From NCBI RefSeq assembly GCF_947494555.1, contig NZ_CANLVF010000006.1:413374-477373 (forward strand): a stretch of DNA of 64,000 bases, in the 5' to 3' direction. Shown piece by piece: positions 58,385-64,000 of this stretch (its first letter is position 1; the number at the start of each line of letters is the position of its first letter). The translations under genes were made by a program, and so were the position numbers. The notes under the pieces are model-generated. The model did no database searches. It was given only the letters and a program-made list of their open reading frames with translations, and had not been told where the DNA came from. This stretch comes from an uncultured Roseibium sp. GTDB taxonomy: Bacteria; Pseudomonadota; Alphaproteobacteria; Rhizobiales; Stappiaceae.

Positions 58385-58427
58385 GGGACCAACTCACCTT
58401 CTACTGGGATTCACAAACGCTGGCGAA

Positions 58428-58450
58428 ACCCGCCGCCAGAGACGGCGGGT
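58428..58450 (-). terminator. Hairpin between OsmC and flavoprotein genes (attenuator)
   Basis: ACCCGCCG (58428-58435) pairs with CGGCGGGT (58443-58450), eight of eight, with a weak TTTCG tail on the minus strand. It probably causes partial termination or stabilises the upstream mRNA. Confidence 0.5.
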
Positions 58451-58458
58451 GCTGTGTT

Positions 58459-58998
58459 TCATGCAGACTGCGCAACCATGTTGACGGGGCGCGAGAAGGT
58501 GTTGAACACCGGCGACCACTGGCAGACATGAGCGATCAACTCGTCGATGGTTTCCTGAGGTGCGTCGGCGTCCATGTGAACGATCAGGCGGACATCGGTG
58601 AAGCCGACCGGTTTCTCACTGACATCGCCGGTGCCCCAAACAGCCGTGATGTTGAGATCGCCTTCAAGTTCCACCTCAAGGGAGTTGATCGTGATGCCGC
58701 GGTGGATTGCGTTGGCATGCAGGCCGACGGCAATACAGGAGCCAAGAGCCGCCAGGGAGGCCTCGGAGGGGTTGGGAGCCGTGTCGTCGCCCAGAAGGCC
58801 CGGCGGTTCGTCGACGATGTAAGGTTCCAGATCGCGAATGTAGTTCGCGTGCCTGAACTTGCCTTCCGCGACGGTCTTGCACTTGAGCGTCTTGACCGCT
58901 TTCGGATCGGCCTTGCCCTTCTCGATCAGACCTTCAAGCCCATCCTTATCGATGGGTGCGAGGCATCCGGTCAGGACGGTTGCGGGTTGACTGGACAT
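58459..58998 (-). CDS. OsmC/Ohr-family protein
   Basis: A 179-residue OsmC-fold protein. NPSEASLAALGSCIAVGLHA contains the peroxidatic-type cysteine of the family; a second cysteine sits in ELIAHVCQWSPVFNTFSRPV, at the usual C-terminal position. An N-terminal ~60-residue extension includes two further cysteines. ATG at 58998 follows AAAGGAGAGAGAA; the much longer open frame upstream runs through the permease gene in another frame and is rejected. OsmC proteins reduce organic hydroperoxides using thiols. It lies between the permease and flavoprotein genes, so it may act on a product or by-product of that oxidation. Confidence 0.9.
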   Translation of the reverse strand: MSSQPATVLTGCLAPIDKDGLEGLIEKGKADPKAVKTLKCKTVAEGKFRHANYIRDLEPYIVDEPPGLLGDDTAPNPSEASLAALGSCIAVGLHANAIHRGITINSLEVELEGDLNITAVWGTGDVSEKPVGFTDVRLIVHMDADAPQETIDELIAHVCQWSPVFNTFSRPVNMVAQSA

Positions 58999-59039
58999 TT
59001 CTCTCTCCTTTGCATTGGCCCCGTGTGTCGAGAGCCTGG

Positions 59040-59915
59040 TTAGTCTTCCCGGTGCCAGCTGAGACGCGCGATCGCCTGCTGACAGAGGAAGTCCAATAGA
59101 AATCCGATAGTTCCGATGATGATCACGGTGGCGGCGAGCCGGTCGTATTCCAGCGTGTCGCGCGCATCGTTGATCGCGTAGCCGAGCCCGGAGGTGACCC
59201 CGAGATATTCTGCGGGGACCAGCACGATCCAGGCAACGCCAAGCGCAAGCCGGATGCCGGTCAGGATATCCTGCGAAATAGCCGGCAGGATAATCGTGAA
59301 GAGCATGTGCCATGGCCGTGCTCCCAGATTGCGGGCCACCTTGAACCAGGCCGGATCGACCCGGCGAAGACCAGCAGCCGTTGAAAACAGGATCGGCCAA
59401 ATGGCAGCGACCGAGATCAGGAAGACGATCGCGCCGTCCCAGGTGGCGAACGCCATGACGGCAATCGGCATCCAGGAAAGCGGCGAGATCATCCTGAGGA
59501 ACTGGAACGGGATGTTGGTCAGCTTCCTGGCCTGAGCGAACCAACCAATCAGGATGCCAACCGGCACCCCGAGAACGATGGCCCACAGAAGACCGGCGCC
59601 GATCCTGTAGAGGCTCGGCATGGTCATCTGATACGCTTCGCCGCTCCACAGCATGTCGCCGAGCCTTGCAAAGGCCGGGACAGGTGCGAAGTCGGCGAAG
59701 GCAAACAGTCTCGGATTGTTCTGCACCAGCCAGCCGCCAATCCACCAGACGGCCAGAAGCAGCAACATGCCGCCTATGGCGTAGGCAAGCCCTTCCAGCT
59801 GACGGACGATCCACCCCGGCTCAGACCGCAGTGCTTCTTTTTCGGCGGCTCCGGGACTCGTTTCCGTGACCGGGACCGCCGATACTTCGTCCGCAATCAG
59901 AGACGACTGGCTCAC
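59040..59915 (-). CDS. Nitrate/cyanate/sulfonate-type ABC transporter permease (second system)
   Basis: A 291-residue permease of the NrtB/SsuC class with a ~40-residue hydrophilic N-terminus, then helices starting GLAYAIGGMLLLLAVWWIG. Coupling loop: RRVDPAWFKVARNLGARPWH, followed by ILPAISQDILTGIRLALGVA. ATG at 59915 overlaps the binding-protein stop by four bases. It is similar in layout to the cyanate permease at 47103, including a loop after the first helix, so the two transporters may share an ancestor. It is followed by the OsmC gene after about 40 bp. Confidence 0.9.
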   Translation of the reverse strand: MSQSSLIADEVSAVPVTETSPGAAEKEALRSEPGWIVRQLEGLAYAIGGMLLLLAVWWIGGWLVQNNPRLFAFADFAPVPAFARLGDMLWSGEAYQMTMPSLYRIGAGLLWAIVLGVPVGILIGWFAQARKLTNIPFQFLRMISPLSWMPIAVMAFATWDGAIVFLISVAAIWPILFSTAAGLRRVDPAWFKVARNLGARPWHMLFTIILPAISQDILTGIRLALGVAWIVLVPAEYLGVTSGLGYAINDARDTLEYDRLAATVIIIGTIGFLLDFLCQQAIARLSWHRED

Positions 59916-61186
59916 AGCTCCAGGATCTCCTCGCGGTTGAACGGATCACCGGGGTTGACCGAGGGATCGTTTTTCCATTCGGGGAACTTCTCCAGAGCGT
60001 TCTTGACGTAGCTGTATTCCACCAGATCGTCGGCCACGAATTGTGGGTCGAGACCCTTCAGGAAGGTTGTGTCCCCTCCAACAACGGTGTTGTTCATCTC
60101 CTCGACGATCAGCCGCGTTGCGGAGGGATAGGGCCAGGGCTGGAAGTCGATCCGCCCATTGCCCCAGCTTTCCGCGTGCTTGATCGCACCGGTGTCAATG
60201 TAGCCGCTGTCATCCTGATAGAGCGTCATGGCACGCTCGACGATCGGGGCCGGCATCGGCAGATAGCCTTCGCCGTCCTTCGACATCAGCCGGGCAGCCT
60301 CGGCCTTGTTCTGGGATGCGTAAATCTGCGCCTTGACCACGGCGTTCATGACTTTCTGGGTCCATTCCTGCTTTTCGCTGGTTGCCTGTTCATGCATGCA
60401 GATCACGCAGCAGGGATGGTTTTTCCAGATGTCGCCGGTGAACCGCAGGACCCGGCCGCCAGCCTTGAGTTCGCCCATGGCGTTGAAGGGCTCAGCAACG
60501 ATGAAAGCATCGATCTTGCGGCTGGCAAGCGAAGCCGGCATTTCGGGTGGTGGCAGGATTTGCAGATTGCACTCGTTGGGAGCGAGGGCTTCCCCCTCAG
60601 CCTTGATGACCGGCGTGACGCCGGATTTGCGCAAGGCGTATTGCAGAACGATGTTGTGCATGGAGTACCAGAACGGCACCGCAACCTGTTTTCCGCCAAG
60701 CTGGCTGAAATCGGTGATGTCCGTATGCCCGCCGACGACCAAGGCAGACCCGTTGGTATGCGCCCAGGCCATCAGCTTGACCGGGATCTTGTTGTTGTAG
60801 CGCATCCAGACCGGGATCGGTTTCAGGAAGTGCACCAGATTGAATTTGTTGGACACGAAGCCTTCGACCAGCGGCGACCAGCCGCGGATCAGTGTCGGGC
60901 GGTCGGCCTTGAGACCTTCCTCCTCGAAATAGCCCATGCCATGCGCGACCAGGAGAGCGGTGGCATCGGTGATCGGAAGATAGCCGATCTTGACGACTTC
61001 ATCGTCGGCACTCGCAAAAGCCGGCGAGGAGAGCCCGCCAATCAGCGGCGCAAGTGCCGCCATCAGGCCACCAGCTGCAAACATGTCCAGTGTCTGGCGG
61101 CGGGTAAAGTCCGAGGCAATGTAGTCGTCATCCCAATCCAGATCGGTGTCGTCGTTCTTGTCGCGTCCGTTCGTGTCCTTGACCAT
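59912..61186 (-). CDS. NrtA-type ABC transporter substrate-binding protein with Tat signal (second system)
   Basis: A 424-residue binding protein. An acidic N-terminus (DLDWDDDYIASD) precedes a Tat signal, FTRRQTLDMFAAGGLMAALA. The mature domain starts VVKIGYLPITDATALLVAHG. NECNLQILPPPEMPASLASR and DIWKNHPCCVICMHEQATS (HPCC signature) match the protein at 45522. PFWYSMHNIVLQYALRKSG parallels the ligand-pocket stretch PFEYSMHNFLLRYYVAEAG of that protein, so both probably bind related small anions. ATG at 61186 follows AAAGAGGGGAC. It is encoded after the ATPase gene (36-bp gap) and overlaps the permease gene. Confidence 0.9.
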   Translation of the reverse strand: MVKDTNGRDKNDDTDLDWDDDYIASDFTRRQTLDMFAAGGLMAALAPLIGGLSSPAFASADDEVVKIGYLPITDATALLVAHGMGYFEEEGLKADRPTLIRGWSPLVEGFVSNKFNLVHFLKPIPVWMRYNNKIPVKLMAWAHTNGSALVVGGHTDITDFSQLGGKQVAVPFWYSMHNIVLQYALRKSGVTPVIKAEGEALAPNECNLQILPPPEMPASLASRKIDAFIVAEPFNAMGELKAGGRVLRFTGDIWKNHPCCVICMHEQATSEKQEWTQKVMNAVVKAQIYASQNKAEAARLMSKDGEGYLPMPAPIVERAMTLYQDDSGYIDTGAIKHAESWGNGRIDFQPWPYPSATRLIVEEMNNTVVGGDTTFLKGLDPQFVADDLVEYSYVKNALEKFPEWKNDPSVNPGDPFNREEILEL

Positions 61187-61222
61187 GATGTCCCCTCTTT
61201 GTTGAAACCTGCCGCGCCGAAG

Positions 61223-62059
61223 TCAGTTGACGGCCCGGATAGCCGCCCGTCCCTTTTGCGCGAGCGGAATGGAAGCCGAATGTCTGGCTGCGTCTGCCAT
61301 CTCCAGTCCTGCGGCCTGTTCGTAGGCAGCAACGAGTTCGCTCCGCACGGAAGCGAATTCCGCGCTGGAGGGTGTCCGCTCGCCCTCTATCGGGTTCGCG
61401 ACAACCGAATGAATCCGCCCAGGCTCGGCCTGCATCACGAAGGCCCGGTCCGCCATCATCACCGCTTCGTTGATGTCATGCGTGACGATGATCAACGTGA
61501 TCCCCATGGAGCGGGCGATCCGCCTGATGTCTCGTTGAAGCGCGTGGCGGGTGAACGCATCGAGCGCTGACAGCGGCTCGTCGAGAAGCAGTACGCGCGG
61601 GCTCAGCATGAGCGAGCGGGCGAGTGCGACGCGTTGTTGCTGTCCACCCGAAAGGTCCTGCACGTTGCGCTTGGCAAATTCAGAAAGCTCGACCAGATCA
61701 AGAAGTTCGGGCACACGGTGCGACGCTTCCTTCATCCGGCTGTTGAAGCGAAGGCCGAGCGACACATTCTGTTCGACGTTCATCCAGGGATAGAGGCTTG
61801 GCGCCTGAAACATCATGACCCAGGACGGGTTTGGCCCGGTCACTGTTGCGCCATCGTTGGAAACTGTGCCGGCGGTCGGTTGCGACAGGCCGCACAGGAT
61901 GTGTAGCAGCGTTGACTTTCCGCAGCCCGAGCGCCCGACAAAGGCGACGGCCTCACCCGGCTGTATCTCAAGCTCGATGCCGTCCAGCGCTTTCATACCG
62001 CCACGCTTGTAGGTGTGGCCTATTCCGCTCGCTTGGATATGCGCACCTCTAAAGGTCAT
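61223..62059 (-). CDS. Nitrate/cyanate/sulfonate-type ABC transporter ATP-binding protein (second system)
   Basis: A 278-residue ATPase with Walker A (GRSGCGKSTLLHILCG), signature LSGGQQQRVALARSL, Walker B (VLLLDEPLSALDAF) and H-loop VTHDINEAVM. MMFQAPSLYPWMNVEQNVSL fits the SsuB/NrtD group. It is the first gene of the TetR-linked operon, with an ACAG-n2-CTGT palindrome about 55 bp upstream of its start. ATG at 62059 lies after AGCCGGAGCTTTGC. A C-terminal ~45-residue tail follows the core. Confidence 0.92.
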   Translation of the reverse strand: MTFRGAHIQASGIGHTYKRGGMKALDGIELEIQPGEAVAFVGRSGCGKSTLLHILCGLSQPTAGTVSNDGATVTGPNPSWVMMFQAPSLYPWMNVEQNVSLGLRFNSRMKEASHRVPELLDLVELSEFAKRNVQDLSGGQQQRVALARSLMLSPRVLLLDEPLSALDAFTRHALQRDIRRIARSMGITLIIVTHDINEAVMMADRAFVMQAEPGRIHSVVANPIEGERTPSSAEFASVRSELVAAYEQAAGLEMADAARHSASIPLAQKGRAAIRAVN

Positions 62060-62109
62060 GCAAAGCTCCGGCTCTTTGTGTTCAACACCTGGGGCGTGCC
62101 CATGAAAAC

Positions 62110-62123
62110 AAACAGGTCTGTTT
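62110..62123. promoter_or_regulatory. Candidate TetR operator 1
   Basis: AAACAGGTCTGTTT: perfect six-base arms around a GT centre. Core ACAGGTCTGT differs by one base from the site at 62344. Confidence 0.55.
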
Positions 62124-62343
62124 CCTCATAAGCAGGAGTCGTGCCAAATCGCCCAAAGCGCTGTTTTGCGAGTGAGTCGAGAGAGTTAGAGCGAAGAGAC
62201 GCAAAGCTTGCTTGAAAGACTGCCCAATTCAGCCGCAAACCGAGCGATCAACAGCGCCTAAAATTAAGTCTGGTGTACTTCGGGTACACCTGAAACGTAG
62301 GCGTTCCAGCTTGAGTTTGACACATTGATCGGATAAAGAAGAC

Positions 62344-62355
62344 TACAGATCTGTA
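62344..62355. promoter_or_regulatory. Candidate TetR operator 2
   Basis: TACAGATCTGTA is a perfect 12-bp palindrome 26 bases before the tetR start codon, suited to autorepression. Confidence 0.6.
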
Positions 62356-62381
62356 TTCTTTTTTTCTGAAGAAGGTGCCCC

Positions 62382-62975
62382 GTGACCGACGCACTGTCCC
62401 CTTCGTTCTTGTCCGACCTTGAGCGCTCGAGCGCTCGGGAACGGTTGTTGCTCGCTGCCTGCGACCTCTTTTGCCGTCAGGGGATCAATGTCACCGGCGT
62501 CGACGCGGTGGTCGCTGCTGCCGGAACGGCGAAGACAACGCTCTACAAAGCCTTCGGATCAAAAGAGGGGCTCGTCGAAGCGGTGCTCGAACGCGAAGGC
62601 AGCCTCTGGCGGGACTGGTTTGTCGCCAAGGTGGATGCCATTCCGGGAGACGCCACCAACAAGCTGGTCAATCTCTTCGATGTCCTGCGCGAATGGTTCG
62701 CCGAAGAGAGCTTTTTCGGCTGCCCGTTCATAAACGCGGTCGGTGAGCACGACAAGGAGGACGACCGGATGCGAGAGATCGCGCTCCGCCACAAGAAGAT
62801 CGTGCTGGACAAGATCCGGGAGCTTGCAAAGGAAGCCAGGCCGCATGATCCGGAAGGTCTGACCCATGAACTCGCGCTTCTGATTGACGGCGCCATCGTT
62901 GCCGCGCTGATTACACGCGACCCAGACGTTGCAACCCACGCCCGAAACGCGGCCGCGCGCATTTTGATGAAGTGA
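62382..62975 (+). CDS. TetR-family transcriptional regulator
   Basis: A 197-residue TetR regulator. The N-terminal helix-turn-helix reads ERLLLAACDLFCRQGINVTG, then VVAAAGTAKTTLYKAFGSKE, the classic recognition helix. The C-terminal ligand domain is all helical and includes FFGCPFINAVGEHDKEDDRM with a cysteine. GTG at 62382 follows GAAGG. It is divergent from the second NrtA-type transporter operon and almost certainly represses it and itself through ACAG-n2-CTGT sites. The inducer is not evident from the sequence. Confidence 0.92.
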   Translation: MTDALSPSFLSDLERSSARERLLLAACDLFCRQGINVTGVDAVVAAAGTAKTTLYKAFGSKEGLVEAVLEREGSLWRDWFVAKVDAIPGDATNKLVNLFDVLREWFAEESFFGCPFINAVGEHDKEDDRMREIALRHKKIVLDKIRELAKEARPHDPEGLTHELALLIDGAIVAALITRDPDVATHARNAAARILMK

Positions 62976-63528
62976 GCGGGACTTAAAGAAGAGGCCAGCG
63001 CTCGTGTCCGCATCGTGTCTTCTCGGTGAATGGAGTAGAGGTTTCGCTTCATAATCCGGTCGATGTTGAATTGATCCTGACAGAGTCCTCGGCGCCCGTG
63101 TCGCCAAAAGCACAGTTGGTGCTTGATAGCTGATCAAGTTCCTTATCGAAGCGAAGCCAACGTCCACTCTGGGCTGAAAACTCCCGTAAGTGGGCGCAGC
63201 TGGAATGTCCGGTTTGCCGTATCCAGCGGCCAAATCCTGCCAGTCTCTTCCCGGCCCCTTTGCGGACTATGCTTAGGACCGAGGTTCTTTGCTCTCGTTC
63301 ACACATCGCGATCCGCTGACTGTTTAGGTGGTAATTTCTCCCTCCCCACTCGTACTGAAAAAATCCAGTCTCACAGTCAAACCCGATGCTTTGCAAGTAG
63401 GTTCAAAACTTTGGTCCAGTTTGGCACATATCTTTGGTCCTCCAGTATGACGGAAAGATTTCTATTAACATTTCTAGTTACTTACAGAAGGTATTGTTCA
63501 AAACTTTGGTTCCCTCACCAGGAAGACC
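62976..63528. other. Non-coding region after tetR
   Basis: No gene that I can support. A 140-codon plus-strand frame (63123-63545) has no ribosome binding site and no recognisable motif. Pieces such as AACGTCCACTCTGGGCTGAAAA look like the decayed GTCC-type repeats also seen near 40.0 and 42.1 kb. The right end leads into the 51-bp repeat. Confidence 0.4.
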
Positions 63529-63579
63529 TGTCCGTGACGGCATAGGATGGACTATTTAGGCCAATAAATGGCTCAAATG
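63529..63579 (+). repeat. 51-bp perfect dispersed repeat, copy B
   Basis: Identical over 51 bases, and in the same orientation, to 30185-30235. Sixteen bases downstream starts an 11-bp perfect hairpin with a T-run. Confidence 0.85.
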
Positions 63580-63595
63580 GCCAAGAAGCGCGGAA

Positions 63596-63629
63596 CCCAC
63601 CCATCGGAGACGATGGGTGGGTTTTCTCT
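63596..63629 (+). terminator. Strong intrinsic terminator next to repeat copy B
   Basis: CCCACCCATCG (63596-63606) pairs with CGATGGGTGGG (63611-63621) around a GAGA loop, followed by TTTTCTCT. No recognised plus-strand gene lies directly upstream. Confidence 0.8.
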
Positions 63630-63679
63630 AGTATTGGGTGTTGATGCCAGTTCTGGGGCCGGGCGCCAACTTTCCGCAT

Positions 63680-63853
63680 TTAGGCAAAAATCGTACATCT
63701 GCGCCGCATAGAACGCGCTGAAAAACCCTCTTGGCCAAGTAAAACCCGATAATCGCCTTCTATATAATGTTGGCCTTCCTCTCCCCCATTGGACTTAACC
63801 TGACGATCCTCCAAATTGAACGCGTCGGGTAGGTTGAGCGCCAACCACTCCAT
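63680..63853 (-). CDS. Small hypothetical protein (57 residues) or gene remnant
   Basis: A short frame with coding-like composition: EWLALNLPDAFNLEDRQVKS, then GGEEGQHYIEGDYRVLLGQE. It begins at ATG 63853 but has no ribosome binding site, and the frame extends only nine codons further upstream. It may be the tail of a decayed gene. I do not recognise a family. Confidence 0.3.
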   Translation of the reverse strand: MEWLALNLPDAFNLEDRQVKSNGGEEGQHYIEGDYRVLLGQEGFSARSMRRRCTIFA

Positions 63854-63937
63854 ATAATCAACATGACTCGCGGGTCGGCGAAATTATGCTACCTTGAGTA
63901 GAACAAACTTGAGTAATTTCACTTTACGGGGAATAAC

Positions 63938-64000
63938 TTGACCATAGAAAATTTCGTCCCCAAAACGCGCACGAGCGTTGACAGTTTAGGTTTCCTTTTT
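63938..64000 (+). CDS. Start of an unidentified protein, cut by the window edge
   Basis: TTG at 63938 preceded by GGGGAA at seven bases opens a frame (TIENFVPKTRTSVDSLGFLF) that is still open at the window edge. Too little is visible to name it. Confidence 0.35.
   Translation, partial: MTIENFVPKTRTSVDSLGFLF

Larger units (their letters stand above)
62060..62381. promoter_or_regulatory. Divergent promoter region of the second transporter operon and tetR
   Basis: No gene. It contains AAACAG-GT-CTGTTT (62110-62123) near the ATPase start, GGTGTAC-n5-GTACACC (62272-62290) in the middle and TACAGATCTGTA (62344-62355) near the tetR start. The first and last share ACAG-n2-CTGT and are the best operator candidates. 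Confidence 0.6.

Noticed and set aside
58999..59814. N-terminal extension of the OsmC frame to 451 codons
   Set aside because: The extra part overlaps the ABC permease gene in another frame. ATG 58998 has a strong ribosome binding site and gives the normal OsmC region.
60041..61570. 509-codon plus-strand open frame
   Set aside because: Longest shadow frame, antisense to the NrtA-type binding protein and ATPase, whose signatures (HPCC, Walker A) are unambiguous.
63123..63545. 140-codon plus-strand frame
   Set aside because: No start signal or motif, odd composition, and it runs into the 51-bp repeat, which is non-coding in its other copy.

Overview
The window looks like the chromosome of a heterotrophic, probably marine alphaproteobacterium of the Rhodobacterales/Stappiaceae type. 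The basis is its moderate-to-high GC content, dense overlapping operons, many ABC and TRAP uptake systems, alphaproteobacterial FAD/Fe-S dehydrogenase and DUF families, and dispersed repeats carrying the 3' end of an initiator-tRNA-like sequence. The taxonomic placement is an inference; no rRNA or complete tRNA gene was found.

Region 1 (1-12 kb) holds a LysR fragment and a SnoaL-like gene, then a five-gene branched-chain-amino-acid-type ABC operon (livH-M-G-F plus binding protein, minus strand). A coiled-coil membrane gene diverges from that operon. Next comes a ribose/fructose-type sugar ABC operon, divergent from an SGNH esterase and a ROK-type regulator; a near-palindromic AT-rich operator sits in the divergent promoter.

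Region 2 (12-29.3 kb) is an organic-acid catabolic island. It has a GlcG/HbpS-like protein, a family III CoA-transferase, an atypical crotonase, a complete TRAP transporter and a glyoxylate-type aminotransferase (all minus strand). A large FAD/Fe-S 2-hydroxyacid-type dehydrogenase and a GntR regulator diverge from these. Then come an Ldh2-family dehydrogenase, a nitrate/sulfonate/taurine-type ABC transporter, and two fumarylacetoacetase-family hydrolases flanking a second GntR regulator. The likely theme is uptake of hydroxy- or keto-acids, oxidation, then CoA activation or hydrolysis.

Region 3 (29.3-42.5 kb) is plastic. It contains a tandem 131-bp repeat array built from terminator hairpins and tRNA-like tails, one copy of a 51-bp perfect repeat (the second copy is at 63.5 kb), a DUF2779 Cas4-like/DEDD nuclease, a truncated DUF2235 gene and a probable TniQ remnant. 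Embedded in it is a thiol-redox/START-domain cluster: three SRPBCC proteins, a 39-residue peptide, an ScsB/DsbD-type reductase, LysR and an esterase-DsbA fusion.

Region 4 (42.5-63 kb) is the most coherent part. An ANTAR antiterminator and a PAS-sigma54 activator sit beside a cyanate operon (NrtA-type binding protein, permease, ATPase, cyanase cynS) that has a textbook -24/-12 promoter and upstream palindromes. The same strand continues into a CobW GTPase, a WD40 protein, DUF1636, a BtuFCD-type metal/corrinoid ABC transporter and a DUF1348 protein. Facing this is a TetR-controlled operon with a second NrtA-type transporter, an OsmC protein, an acyl-CoA-dehydrogenase-like flavoprotein and a rhodanese; a DsbA/HCCA-isomerase-like gene follows behind a terminator. 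Together this suggests a C1-nitrogen/sulfur (cyanate, thiocyanate, cyanide or nitrile) acquisition and detoxification locus with its own metallocofactor supply, but no nitrile hydratase or thiocyanate hydrolase gene lies in the window.
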